A stretch of DNA of 64,000 bases from Ctena decussata (taxonomy: Eukaryota > Mollusca > Bivalvia > Lucinida > Lucinidae): the NCBI GenBank assembly GCA_963989385.1, contig OZ022502.1:9873001-9937000 (forward strand). Reading direction: 5' to 3'. A model generated the notes under the pieces. The model was not told where the DNA came from and searched no databases. It saw only the letters and a program-made list of their open reading frames with translations. This document shows, in pieces, positions 12,160-22,508 of this stretch (the stretch's first letter is position 1; the number at the start of each line of letters is the position of its first letter). Both the position numbers and the translations under genes were made by a program.

Positions 12160-12489
12160 ATCAGAATCAAAATTTTAACTTGTATATAAACTGCTTTTAA
12201 ACTGCACTGTCAGTCAGTCTCAGACGGCACATGTACATAGACACACAGTTGGATAATACCTGATAATCAGAAGGAAGAACTATATCGGGAAGAAGAGAAG
12301 AAGAATCAAGTATTGTCAAGTATAAAAAGACTGGGGTATAACTAATTTCAGTGGTAAATTGACGGTACTTTAAAAGCAGATTTGTTGCTGGATGAAGCGG
12401 CTCCGTTTGACCAAGCCATTCAGTGCTGTAGATAAAATGGCTCACCATTCCCAGTAAAATTTCTATAGCAGCTGAATGGTTTCCCCCAG

Positions 12490-12595
12490 GGTATCCAAGT
12501 AGATATCAGATATCAGTAGTTTGTGTATCAATAGTTTGTGATGACCTTCAAGTTGGCTTCAACTTTAGATATTGAGAGTTGACTGTACTTGTATT
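12490..12595 (+). mobile_element. Fragment of a Tc1/mariner-like palindromic MITE
   Basis: Contains 'atatcagtagtttg', 'ttcaactttagatattg' and the terminal 'agagttgactgtac', matching the longer copy at 59440-59662 and fragments at 31730-31860 and 39715-39795. Only one end is preserved. Confidence 0.5.
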
Positions 12596-12599
12596 TTAA

Positions 12600-13145
12600 A
12601 ATGAAGAGGCTAACTTCAGTACTTGATAATACACTCTATTAGGTCATCTTTTAAGAAAAATGTTAAAAGTATACTCACTCGTATTTCATAATGAAATAAT
12701 CTTGAAAGAATGAAACTGAGTAGTTGTATGTAGTGTTTGTTCTAGAATTTTTTTTGACTGTGGCCGTAGGGCCCCTGCCACAGAAAAAATGGGGCCATGA
12801 CAGAAAACATGGGCCAAAGAAGATCAAGATTGCATAACTCACCATAGTGTGCTTGATGCACTAAGAGCATGTCATAACATTTTTCTCTGCATCATACTGC
12901 AGCCATCTGTATTCCTGTAATCATTTATTGCTTCAGAAATGCCGACTATCATCTGTCTGATTGGATAATGACCCCATTTTTCCGGCTTTTTTAGGGCTTT
13001 GTTGGGGGGTAGGGGTTTGAATGGCATTAGCAGTAATGTTTTCATGTGGATCTTGCATTGAGTCCATATATCTTCAACTGTGCCTGATGAGATCACATGA
13101 TGTAATTATTACACAAAAGTATGACTTTTTTTATGAAATGGTTTA
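12600..13145. other. No gene recognised
   Basis: Intergenic or intronic DNA with a 'gggcccctgccacagaaaaaatggggccatgacag'-like inverted stretch near 12768-12805. Short minus frames here encode nothing recognisable. Confidence 0.45.
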
Positions 13146-13320
13146 TTAACCCATTCCATTCAGGATACCCTGGGGCCTGATCTGAGATCCAAACTGTTTG
13201 TTGCTTAGACATCATTTCTGCATGAGTTAGTTGTACCAATATTGTCAGAATTTTCTTAATTTTTGATGCAGATGACAATTTCAGCAGATAACAAAAAATA
13301 CCCAGAATGCAATGGGTTAA
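13146..13320 (+). mobile_element. TTAA-flanked MITE, family A (one hairpin arm lost)
   Basis: TTAA|CCCATTCCATTC at the left and GAATGCAATGGG|TTAA at the right. Contains 'cagacatcatttctgc', 'gagttagttgtaccaatattg' and 'gcagatgacaatttcagcag'. The left part of the central hairpin is deleted compared with 15218-15460. TTAA targets and CCC termini point to piggyBac-type mobilisation (inference). Confidence 0.8.
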
Positions 13321-14090
13321 TATAAAAGCATTGACAGAATGTTGCAGCTGGCAGAGTTTTGGCTCTTGGCATGTCTGCAGAGCTAAGGTAAAACCATTAA
13401 CTAGCCCATTAATGCTTGGAGACATATGAAAGTGCCATTGGCAAGCAGTGTCAACCTAGCTCAGATGCCGCAAATGCAGCATCTGACCAAGGTCTACACT
13501 GCTTGTCATTAAGTTTTGAATTTTTAAGATAAAATAGACGTAACACTCCTTAAACTCGAAAATGGATCTGTTTAGAGACAAGGTACAAAATTACCCACTA
13601 ACCATCAGTGGGTTAATTGTGAGATATCTAAATCAGTCTGAGTGAAGAAGGGATTTTATATATCATATTAGAAAATGCATTTTTGTGAAGAAAGTCAGCT
13701 TACCGTATTCGACCTAATGAGCGCACATGCCCCAGTAAGCGTGTGCACCAGAACTTTTTAGGCATATAATAATATGATTATTAATGCACATATTTTTACC
13801 AATTTATTCCTTTGATTGCTTTTGTACAGGTGTTGAAAACACTATGCCGTATGGTTCTCTTTCAGTTTTCACTTACAAAGCTTCGCCATCCTTCATGACT
13901 CTAAGTGGCATTCCTCTGATGCGTTAAGCATTAAATTCTATATCTAATAAGTCTTTGAAATCTGTGCCTATTGGGAAGAAGTCTACTGCTAATGCCAACA
14001 TGGTTGAATACAGTAATATTTAAATGGGTTTATATAGTGCTGCTGTCTGAGCCTTGAAAATGCATAATGGATTCCCTAAAACCATTAGAC
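13321..14090. other. No gene recognised
   Basis: AT-rich. It includes a short 'ttaccgtattcgacctaatgagcgc' motif near 13700, which looks like a MITE end, but no partner was found. Confidence 0.4.
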
Positions 14091-14091
14091 T

Positions 14092-14279
14092 AAAATGAAA
14101 ATAGCTGAATTTGCAAACAGCATAGATCCAGATGAGGTAGCTCATAAGGAGCCACCTCATCGGAATCAACACTGTTTGCTGTCTGTTCTTTGAATGCACA
14201 GTACGTAGTTGCTTGGACAAAACATTTCGGGGGTTTTTCCTGTTTAATTTTGCAGACATAAATTTTATTTAGGAGTTAA
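14092..14279 (-). mobile_element. TTAA-type MITE, family B, partial
   Basis: Carries the family B hairpin in degenerate form (gcaaacagcatagatccagatg... caacactgtttgc), followed by 'tctttgaat', 'cttggacaaaacattt' and 'ttttgcagacataaattt' in the order of reverse-oriented copies such as 51615-51825. The left TTAA end is not clear. Confidence 0.65.
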
Positions 14280-14512
14280 AGGCAGCGTATATCCTTATCT
14301 TTTGCCTTATTGTCAGAGCAATTTGAGGTTGATTTTAAAATTGACTAAAAGACTTGAAATAAGCAGTAAAATAAGCTTGAAATCCTTGTGGTTTGTGGTA
14401 ATATAGGCATTTAACGTTGCAATGGTTCTAGTGAATGGCTGCATTATACGCGTTTATGGAGACATAACAGAATTTATCACAGAATTATAGAATGCTTGCC
14501 CTTGTCCAGACC

Positions 14513-14705
14513 TCCAGATAAGAAGGGTTAACAGTGATAATTCAGAGATAGTTTTGTTTGTACTCAATGAAAACATATGTTGTGACCCCTCATTAGAACC
14601 GTCTCTGTGAGACGGTTCTAATGAGGGGTCACAATATATATTTTTATGGAAAAACAAGGAATATTATCCCTAAATTATCCCAGTTACCCCTTCTTATCTA
14701 AAGCT
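14513..14705. mobile_element. Foldback MITE, family D
   Basis: Nearly full-length inverted repeat. Outer ends are ccagataagaaggg and ccccttcttatct. The centre is a perfect hairpin, gtgacccctcattagaaccgtctc / gagacggttctaatgaggggtcac, near 14582-14631. Other copies are at 25308-27300 (split), 31511-31713, 55274-55484 and 63298-63498. Confidence 0.85.
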
Positions 14706-14984
14706 CTGCTTATCTATAGATTTACGGCTATGATTGTTTTAATTGTAAATGCCATGTTTATGACATGTTTATTCTTTCTGTTTCTAGTTTGAGTCTATGG
14801 GTGGTGATTATTACTGAAATTGTGAAACACAAGGCTACTTGCAAGAACAGCAAGGAACAACCTGTGCGTCAAAAGTTACAGCTACTAATATAGTCAGAAG
14901 GTACTGTATTTATGTTATATCTATGCATATTTAAGATCATGCCACAGCATCAGAAATTCACAGTGCAACAATTTGGTTGCATTT

Positions 14985-15949
14985 AATTGCCTCATTTGTC
15001 CCTTACAACTAATACAAACACTACATAAGCAATTTTTCCAAACTTCAATGAAAAGTAAACCATAAAGGGATGGTGTGTCACATGCAAAATGTAGCCTAGG
15101 TTCACACACCCAAGGTCAAGTTCACAATCAAAGTTGAAAAATCAACAGTTACATGTTCACAGTTACTCAAAATCCGAAAGTCATGGATCAGTCAAAGTAT
15201 AAATTGTGTGTTTCCAATTAACCCATTCCATTCGGGATACCCCTTTAGGGGTCTCTAGGCAAACAGTTCCCATCCAGATCAGGCCACACAAACGTGTGGC
15301 CTGATCTGTGTGTGGCCTGATCTGAGATCCAAACTGTTTACTGCCTAGACATCATTTCTACAAGAGTTAGTTAGACCAATGTTGTCAAAATATTCTTGAT
15401 TTTTTATGCAGACGACAATTTCAGCAGACAACAAAAAATACCCAGAATGCAATGGGTTAAACACTATGAATGAAAGTTTGATCGAAGTTCAGGAAATGGT
15501 GCATCATAATGTGAAGATATTTGATGTGCAAGACTTTGGTTTCTACAGTCAAGGTCAAAGTCACAGTCAATACCAACAGCCAAATTATGACTTCAGAGAA
15601 AGTTAAGACTAACGAGAAAGATTTGAGTTCCCATGCCCAAGGTCAAGGTCACACACGGGAAGCAGAGGTCAGACCATATCTGCAGCTACTAAAAAACTTC
15701 AAAGGTGGATTTGATTAAACTTCTCAGACACAAGAATTAGGTTCCCATGCCCAAGGTCAAGGTCACAGTCAGGGGTCAGAGGTCAGATTGTGTTTCCTGT
15801 GATTTCTCAAAAAACCTCATAAAACAGTAAACCATAATGAGAAGGTGTATTGTGTATAAGAGTTAGATTTTAAGAGTCAAGGTCACAATCAGGCGTCTGT
15901 TTTAAGTAGCGTTTGGGGACATTTGTTCCACAGTGTAGCATTGCTTGTT
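14985..15949 (+). mobile_element. Diverged Helentron-like element, family 2, interrupted by a MITE
   Basis: Units with 'cccaaggtcaaggtcaca', 'ggggtcagaggtcag' and 'aaccataatgagaaggtgt' match the element at 40861-42152. The 3' end reads tttggggacatttgttccacagtgtagcattgCTTGTT. The family A MITE at 15218-15460 sits inside it. The left end is not defined. Confidence 0.65.
15218..15460 (+). mobile_element. TTAA-flanked MITE, family A, complete
   Basis: TTAA|CCCATTCCATTCGGG ... GAATGCAATGGG|TTAA. It contains 'gatacccctttaggggt', the inner hairpin around 'gatcaggccacac / gtgtggcctgatc', and an extra duplication of 'gtgtggcctgatct'. The asymmetric right part carries 'gcagacgacaatttcagcag'. Confidence 0.85.
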
Positions 15950-16019
15950 GATGTCTCCAATCTCTTTAATCTCATGTCAGATTCTTATCTAAGGTATGAT
16001 ACCCCTTTAGCATTACCCA

Positions 16020-16330
16020 AATTTGCTTAAGTATTGGACACCTATAAACCAATAATTTTTCATTTGGAACAGATTAACCCATTGCATTCTGGGTATATTT
16101 TGTCGTCTGCTGAAATTGTCGTCTGCATAATAAAATCAAGAATATTTTGACCATATTGGTCTAACTAACTCTTGTAGAAATGATGTCTAGGCAGCAAACA
16201 GTTTGGATCTCAGATCAGGCCCCATGTTTGTGGGGCCTGATCTGGATCCAAACTGTTTGCCCAGATACCCCTAAAGGGGTATCCCGAATGGAATGGGATA
16301 ATGGTTTTAGATGTCCCAGTACTTAAGCAC
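16020..16330. repeat. Inverted repeat split by a MITE
   Basis: Left arm 'gcttaagtattggacacctataaaccaat' near 16024-16060 pairs with 'atggttttagatgtcccagtacttaagc' near 16302-16329, the arms of the hairpin family seen intact at 19532-19620. The family A MITE at 16074-16301 lies in the loop. Confidence 0.6.
16074..16301 (-). mobile_element. TTAA-flanked MITE, family A, reverse orientation
   Basis: TTAA|CCCATTGCATTCTGG at the left and CGAATGGAATGGG|ATAA at the right, so one TTAA is mutated. The inner hairpin is 'gatcaggccccatg / ...tggggcctgatc', flanked by gcaaacagtttgga and tccaaactgtttgc. Confidence 0.85.
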
Positions 16331-16700
16331 ATTAAAGTCTCTTTGATATGGAATCTCTGAGCACCTGGGTCATGCTCCAGGATGGGGCCAAGGGTCAATA
16401 ATAACAGCCTTAAAAATATGGAGAACTTTTGGTTCAAATGTATCTTATTGAGCAGTCACCTGTATTAGGCAGGCAGTGTCTAGGTCACATGTGGGCAAAT
16501 ACAGCTATTGTTGTCACCCTAGCATTTGCATCAGCACCCTTTTTGCATGTTTTAGTCTTATTTTTTTTATTTTTTTTTTTCCAGAATATCTGTTAGGCAA
16601 GCTATGCTTTCCTTTGACAGTGCTTGTTATATTTTATTGACTGATTGCATATGATGACAGTTTTGACTTTGCATAGAATTACAATATAAATGGTAAAAGT
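16330..16700. other. No gene recognised
   Basis: AT-rich, with a T-rich tract near 16559-16582 (tatttttttt...ttttttttcc). No repeat or frame is supported. Confidence 0.4.
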
Positions 16701-16722
16701 AATTCAATAAAAGCCCACCTAC

Positions 16723-16821
16723 CTTTGATGTCTTCCATATTCCACCTTGAGCAGAAGACACTTTTGCAGCAGAAGTCAACTTAAGCAGACGAATTTTCCT
16801 GAATCCAGAAGAAGCCTCCAT
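16723..16821 (-). CDS. Candidate first coding exon, unknown protein
   Basis: A minus-strand ATG at 16821-16819 with A at -3 and G at +4 opens 33 codons (starts MEASSGFRKIRLLKL, ends GGIWKTSK). They run exactly in phase into a strong donor AAG|GTAGGT (intron begins at 16722). The peptide is basic and Ser/Lys-rich, compatible with a leader sequence, but I do not recognise it. Upstream sequence holds an inverted CCAAT (attggt) near 16838-16843 and no TATA. No downstream exon was identified. It could be chance; the precise match of start context, phase and donor is the only support. Confidence 0.3.
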
Positions 16822-16869
16822 GCTTTATAGCTATCTATTGGTACGCAGCTTGCGAAGCCACTAAAAATG

Positions 16870-17460
16870 AACATATTTGGTGATGAAAAAATGTGCTGTA
16901 TTTCTTTATTTTTCAACAAAGCATGTTTTGTTTGATCTCAATATAATTGCAATACCAAGGCAGTTCTTTTGAGGTTTTGCGCCACCTGTTTTTATGGAAA
17001 AGAAAAAGAAAGAAAATGAATTAAGTTTTATCCCCTAAATTACGTTTTTTCCTAGAGCCCGAGCCAGTATTGAGTTTTCCAATAACGTTTTCTGCAAATT
17101 GCACTCTATGTAAACTACAAATTGATACTTTTGCTTATGTGACATAATTTTTGGCTGTGCCGTAAAGTAAGACTATAATTAGTTGGATAATTTGTTATTA
17201 TTTTTTTCAGATGACAATTTCTTGTATGTTCCAAAATTATACTGGAGGCAGGGAACAATTATTATAATTGCTATGATGGTAGCTAAATATTTGTAATTGA
17301 TGTATTTTTTTTTCTGTGTTTGATTTTGGAGGTCATTACTGCTATGCTACAACTTTTTATTTCCTTGTGTGTAGGAGTACTATACTGGCTAAAAAAAGAA
17401 TCACTGGCTTCAAGATGCACATGCAGAAATTCTCAGTTGCTTCTGAAATTACAGTTCCAC
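16870..17460. other. No gene recognised
   Basis: AT-rich, no repeat family recognised. The frame near 17320-17544 runs into the Helentron-like element and is not convincing. Confidence 0.4.
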
Positions 17461-17464
17461 TTTT

Positions 17465-18265
17465 TTTATGCCCCGGCCATTGAAAATGGGGGGGCATATA
17501 GTATCACCCCTGTCCGTACGTACGTACGTAACATACGTATGTAGCGTACGAAATGGTTTCTGTTCGATATCTTTTGAAAACATTGTTGTATTGAATTCAT
17601 ATTTTATACACAGCTATATAATCATAAGATACAGGTCAAGTTTGATGTTGGGTAAAATCCGTCTATTATTGTGGGAGTTATGGCCCTTTTTGGACTTCAT
17701 TTTGTATGAAAAAATGGTTTCCGTTCGATATCTTTTGAAAGCATTTGTGTATTGAATTCATATTTTATACACAATTACATAATCATAAAAAACAGGTCAA
17801 GTTCGATGTTGGGCAAAATCCGTCTATTATTGTGGGAGTTATGGCCCTTTTTCGACTTCATTTTGTATGGAAAAATGGTTTCCGTTCAATATCTTTTGAA
17901 AGCATTGGTGTATTGAATTCATATTTTATACACAGTTATAAAATCATGAAATACAGGTCAAGTTTGATGTTGGGCAAAATCCTTTTGAGTATTGTGGGAG
18001 TTATGGCCTTTTTTCGACTTCATTTTGTATGAAAAATTGGTTTTGAATCATTATGTTTTGAAGACATTGATGTATTGAATTCATATTTTAAACACAGGTA
18101 TATTATCATAAAATACAGGTCAAGTTCGATGTTTTGTAAAATCCCTATATTATTGTGGTAGTTATGGCCCTTTTTCGACTTCATTTTGTATGAAAAAATG
18201 GTTTCCGTCCATTATCTTTTGAAAACATTGGTGTATTGATTTCATATTATATACACAGGTATATA
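17465..18265 (+). mobile_element. Helentron-like element, family 3 (TTTATGCCCCGGCC type), 3' end missing
   Basis: 5' end TTTATGCCCCGGCCATTG with hairpin-like 'gccccggccattgaaaatgggggggc', then 'cctgtccgtacgtacgtacgt'. About 4.5 units of ~160 bp follow, starting near 17551, 17711, 17871, 18036 and 18196. Each unit has 'atggtttc.gttc.atatcttttgaa', 'gtgtattgaattcatattttatacaca', 'acaggtcaagtt.gatgttgggcaaaatcc' and 'tgggagttatggcc'. No terminal hairpin or CTTGTT follows. Long frames across it arise from the repeat. Confidence 0.8.
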
Positions 18266-18271
18266 TATCTT

Positions 18272-18362
18272 ACAAGATGGATCTAGATCTTTGGGATTGT
18301 TTTACAAGATGGGTCTAGATCTTTGGGATTGTTTTGGATCTAGATCTTTGGGATTGTTTTGG
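18272..18362 (+). repeat. Three copies of a ~32-bp repeat
   Basis: 'gatggatctagatctttggg' followed by attgtttt occurs three times (near 18278, 18310 and 18335, the last shortened). It follows the truncated element directly. Confidence 0.8.
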
Positions 18363-18596
18363 AAGGGAAAAACCCTGTCATATAAACAAAGAAGTACAGC
18401 ACCTGCATTTGCCTAATGATTACTCTGAAAGTATGACAGTTTCTTTTTGGGTTTAGTTTAGTTCACTGTACACATTGCCTTTTCAGGAGGTTACTAAGAA
18501 CAGTTACGTAAGCTTAGGTGTTGTTTATCTCAGTACATTGTTGCCCAACAATCTTTCGACCCTTTCAGCAACAAAAACGCAGACACAATAATTTAC

Positions 18597-18706
18597 TTCT
18601 GCAAAATGTTTCATTTTATATTATATTGAGAAGTGAAAGAATAGAAAGCAAACAGTGGAAGCTCATTATGAATGGCCTCAACTGAATCTGTTCTGTTTGT
18701 AAACAA
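18597..18706 (+). mobile_element. TTAA-type MITE, family B, diverged fragment
   Basis: Contains 'tctgcaaaatg', 'atattgagaagtgaaag', 'gcaaacagtggaagctcattatgaatggcc' and 'ctgttctgtttgtaaac', the order of family B around its hairpin. Ends are lost. Confidence 0.45.
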
Positions 18707-18731
18707 AGCTGTTTTAATTTTCGGTGCTTCA

Positions 18732-18937
18732 TATGGGAGACATCAGTATTGGGAGACATCAGAATTGGGAGAATTTGGAAACAGTAGAATTGGGAGACTT
18801 GAGAGACATCAGAATTGTCAGTTGGGAGACACCAGAATTGGGAAACATCAGAATTGGGAGACATCAGAATTGGGAGACTTGGTAGAGATCAGAATTGGGA
18901 AACTTGGGAGACATTAGAATTGGGAGGCATCAGAATC
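18732..18937 (+). repeat. Minisatellite, 17-18-bp unit
   Basis: About eleven units of 'agacatcagaattggg', with variants such as 'agacttgg' and 'gaaacatcag'. The frames on both strands across it have no independent support. Confidence 0.85.
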
Positions 18938-19101
18938 AATTATGTTATGGACAAATAAGTGGATGTTGAAAGCAGTATTTTATCTGGCCTGCAGCTTCTA
19001 AGCTGTTGCTGTCACTCATGTATCAAAGTTGCACTTTTGTTACAGTTTTGGGCTGAAATTTTCATGTGCATCATTTTACCACACAAGAAAGCAAAACCAT
19101 T

Positions 19102-19495
19102 TTTATGCCCCAAAGGAGGCATATTTAGATTGCAGTCTGTCAGTCTGTCTGTCCTCAGCAGTTAGTTAAATCACAGTTTGCTCTCTATTCTTCGAAATAG
19201 GTCAAACTTCTCAGAAATGTACTGGATTATGTGCAAAATTTAAGCTTCCACTCCAAAGGTCAAGGACATATAACACAAGTGGGTCAGTGGTCAAATTATA
19301 CCCCATTGAAGACTTTGAAACCTCTGATGGGAGTTTGAACTTCACAGAAATATGAAGCTAACTGAGAATGTGCTGCATACACCCAAGGTCAGGTTCACAA
19401 CCAGGGGTCAAAGTTCTGTTCTAAGGGGCTTGAGGGTCATTTGTAACACTGTAAAAATACTTCTGTAAAAATACTACTGTAAAATACTTCTTGTT
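19102..19495 (+). mobile_element. Short Helentron-like element, family 2
   Basis: 5' TTTATGCCCCAAAGGAGGCATA with a small hairpin and 'gtctgtcagtctgtctgtc'. The body has 'aaggtcaaggacat' and 'tttgaaacctctgatggg'. The 3' part has 'ggggcttgagggtcatttgtaacactgta', three short 'ctgtaaaaatact' repeats and a terminal CTTGTT at 19490-19495. It is a short relative of 40861-42152. Confidence 0.75.
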
Positions 19496-19531
19496 ACTTG
19501 TGGAAATGGTGGTCAAGTTATGCCCTAAAGT

Positions 19532-19690
19532 GCTTAAACATTAGGATACCTAAAAACCATTAATTTTTCATTTCAGACAAATGGAAAATTAATGGTTTTT
19601 AGGTATCCCAATTTTTAAGCAAATGGAATATTAATGGTCTATAGGTGTCCCAATATTTAAGCAAATGGAAACTTAATGTTTTTTGGCATC
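19532..19690. repeat. Hairpin with 42-bp arms plus tandem half-units
   Basis: Left arm 19532-19573 (gcttaaacattaggatacc...) pairs with right arm 19579-19620 (...ggtatcccaatttttaagc) around a 5-nt loop. Two more right-arm-like units of about 43 bp follow ('aaatgga.attaatgg...atcccaatatttaa'). The split copy at 16020-16330 is related. Confidence 0.8.
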
Positions 19691-19971
19691 CCAATATTTA
19701 AGGACATTATGGTACATCTTAATGAAAAGTGGATCAAACATGTTCAGCTGCTAGTATCTATTTTCCAAGGTGACATTTCTGAAAATGTCACTGGGTTGCA
19801 AACATTGTTAGCAGAGTTGTAACCATGACATCTTTTCCAGAATAGCTGCATGTCTTTTATTCATTGATCATTCTTTGTAAAGTGGGGAGAATCCTGTAGT
19901 CTGATTATTGGAACACCTTACCCAGTTGTTATATTAAATTATCCTTAAATTTGAGCCAGCTGAGCCTGATG

Positions 19972-20403
19972 TTAACTCTAAAAGCGGGAAAAGTGCAGAT
20001 GACAAAATTTACATGTTCAAAATTAAAAAAATTGTTTCTTCTGAGCTATACCGTAATGAGAATTCAAAGATTGGAAGGCAAACAGTGTAGGCCCAGATGA
20101 GGAGGCTCATTATGATTGGTTGGTTGTTTTGGGTTTAACCGCCCTTTGAGACAGTATTTCAGTCTATATCGGGCCGTCTCCCAAAGAGAGGGAGAAAGAA
20201 GAGAGAAATGATAGACGAGAGAAAAAATGTCCAAACAACGCCCACCTGCACCTACTGCAAGCACAGTAAGCCCTTGTCCTACTTCTATTCAAATAAGTAG
20301 GACGCACCGGCACTGGAAGTTACGCGCAGTATACCTTTGCACCACCCAACCACCCCGGCTCATTATGAGCCACCTCTTCTGAATTTACCCTGTTTGCTAC
20401 AAA
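19972..20403 (+). mobile_element. TTAA-type MITE, family B, split by a SINE
   Basis: Left end TTAACTCTAAAAGC, then 'gcagatgacaaaatttac' and the hairpin left arm 'gcaaacagtgtaggcccagatgag'. The right arm 'gagccacctcttctgaatttaccctgtttgc' resumes at 20369. The gap is the SINE at 20116-20356 and its duplicated target. Confidence 0.8.
20116..20356 (-). mobile_element. SINE (type 3) with a 12-bp target-site duplication
   Basis: The 241-bp body is flanked by perfect copies of ggctcattatga (20104-20115 and 20357-20368). Read on the minus strand it starts ggggtggttgggtgg and ends in an AACC-type tail (plus strand ttggttggttg). It shares 'gactgaaatactgt' with the tRNA-derived SINE. A second copy is at 43993-44198. 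Confidence 0.85.
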
Positions 20404-20426
20404 TGTAGTTCAATTACTGTATTAAT

Positions 20427-20775
20427 CTTTTTAAATGCCCCGGGGGCATGACATTTTGCAAAGGGGGAGGTGGGGTGTTATTTAGAGCCTTAAGTGTAGT
20501 TAATCAGCCACTGCCAAAATACCTCTAACAAATAATATAAAGGTGAGTATACTTTCAGAGGAAGCAACTCTTCTATTTTTGCCTAGTCCTTCTCAGTAGG
20601 TCTGCTCTTAAAAGAAAAGAATTTGCTCAAGGAGCAAATTCTTTCCTTTAAGAGTGGACCCATTTCAAAAAGCTACCTTATCCAGGAATTCATGGAAGTT
20701 AATATAAAATTACTTTCAGAAAAGAGGCAAGGGGCATTTATTAGAGCAGGGGGTTTATTAGGATCAATACAGTAT
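20427..20775 (+). mobile_element. Foldback MITE, family E
   Basis: Outer ends 'aaatgccccgggggcat' and 'tttattagagcagggggtttattagg'. The inner hairpin is gaatttgctc / gagcaaattc near 20618-20643 inside ctcttaaaa...tttaagag. Relatives are at 51195-51560, 56209-56503 and, partially, elsewhere. Confidence 0.75.
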
Positions 20776-21072
20776 TTTTGTTTTTGGCACATTAGCATTA
20801 CTGTTCAGCACTGTGCCTGAAAAAAATATGTTAGTGCAGAATGGCAAACAGTCATTCTCATTACAGGAGAAAATGTGGTTTAATGGGAATCTATGTATGG
20901 AGCTGTTTAAAAAAAGCCAAGATAGATTTCTTCTACAGAAGGTGAAAAATGATGTTTGTTGTTATATAATTATGTCTGCTCAGTGTGAGTAAAAAGGAAC
21001 CCAAATGGGTTTAATCAGTAACTCAATAACAGTATAATTTTGAAAGTAATACCGGTATATGCAAATTGAATT
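20776..21072. other. No gene recognised
   Basis: AT-rich DNA between repeats. Nothing supported. Confidence 0.4.
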
Positions 21073-21345
21073 GTAATCTGCCATGTAAAAGGTACCACAA
21101 ATTAATCTTGCACATAAAAGCCACCACAAAAGTGTAATCTGACGTATAAAAGGTACCATAAAAGTAGCTTGGCATATAATAGTCACTATATATGTGTAAT
21201 CTGTCCTGTAAAAGGTACCACAAAAATAACCTTGCACATAAAAGCCACCACAAAAGTGTAATATGCAATGTAAAAGATATTGCAAAAGTAACTTGGCACA
21301 TAACAGCCACCACAAAATTGTAATATGCCATGTAAAAGGTATATG
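21073..21345 (+). repeat. 61-bp tandem repeat, about 4.5 copies
   Basis: Unit starts near 21073, 21134, 21195, 21258 and 21320: 'gtaatctgccatgtaaaagg' then 'taccacaaaa', 'cttgcacataaaagccacca'. The long minus frames across it (127 and 138 codons) come from the 61-bp period being open in two frames and are not taken as genes. Confidence 0.9.
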
Positions 21346-21349
21346 CTTT

Positions 21350-21505
21350 GACAGCCCTTTCAACTACTTCAGTCATATCAAGCCAATGGAAGGTGATTAT
21401 GAAAGGCTGTGTGCAGTGGAACCCCTTTACGGTTGGCAAGAATTCTGCCCTCAGTGGGATTCAAGCCCAGGTTGCTATATGAGAAAACCAGCAATCCATG
21501 GAGCT
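21350..21505 (-). mobile_element. tRNA-derived SINE (type 1), diverged
   Basis: Reverse complement contains 'gcacacagcctttcataatca' and 'cttgatatgactgaagtag' as in the better copies at 49181-49384 and 61514-61713. The tRNA-like head is degraded ('gggattcaagcccagg' on the plus strand marks box B). Confidence 0.7.
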
Positions 21506-21509
21506 CACT

Positions 21510-22508
21510 TTTTGCTAGTATTTGCAAGTAAAAAGTTGCGGCATATTGCAATATAAACATTCAAGTTTTTTGGAAAATAGATCATATTCTATTCTGGTCT
21601 GCATCTTCTCAGAGGCTTTATTTCTTGAAATTGTCTATTTATTACTTTCTTTAAATGTCAGTGGGTTACTTTAAAGTAAATTTGAGGTTCTTCAAGGGGA
21701 AACCACAAATTAACATTTTCAAATAGTAGGCACTGAGACCAGCCTGTAGATATGTGCAGATTGATCAGGTTTTCTTGAGTCATCTGGATGTTATTATTTG
21801 AGCCCTAAAAACATGTACTGTGAACATTAGCAGCCTTGATCAGATCGCTTGGATAAGCCATCTTGTTCAGGGCTTGGCAGTATGCAAATGTCAACCTGTG
21901 GATAGCTCCCTTGATGAGCCTCAGAGAGAGGCAGGATGATTAGCCAATCAGAATCCGTTGGAGACATGATTTCACTGAATGATCATGCATGGCATTTTCT
22001 GCAAGACTACTGTGTTTCCCCTACAAATTCCAACAAAAATACCCGAGTTTCTTGATGCAGATCCATCTGAGACTGCTCTGGTCTGACCAAAATTTGCATT
22101 GTTTGCCAAAATTTTGGAAAAGATTCTGTGACCCGAAATTAATGGATTAAATGGAAGAGTCTGTTTCTGAAAACTTTTAGGTGTTCAAATTTTTATGGAA
22201 AACACGGTATCTTAATGTGTCTCATACTGATACTCCATGTTTTTCCACCAAGAAAACTGCTTTCCTTGCAAATGTCAGTTTGTCTCTTAGCTGTAGTATT
22301 TTGGTGTTTCACTTTAAATGTCATCCTAAAAGTGAATTTCTTGTGAAGAAAATTAAGAATCAGGTTTTCAGTACAGATAGATTAATATGCTGTAAAGTCT
22401 TTTGTTAGAGTAGCTTTTCATTGGTGAAAACATTTTTGTTCAAGAATAAATGTTTCTGACCATATTTGTTTATATTATGAGCTGGCATTTAGGCATGAAT
22501 GGCATTTT
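21510..22508. other. No gene recognised
   Basis: About 1 kb of apparently single-copy AT-rich sequence. The frame at 22181-22408 shows no recognisable motif. Confidence 0.45.

Noticed and set aside
20980..21439. Two overlapping minus frames of 127 and 138 codons, hydrophobic and Cys/Trp-rich
   Set aside because: They follow the 61-bp tandem repeat in two frames, have no start context or splice support, and end in a SINE.
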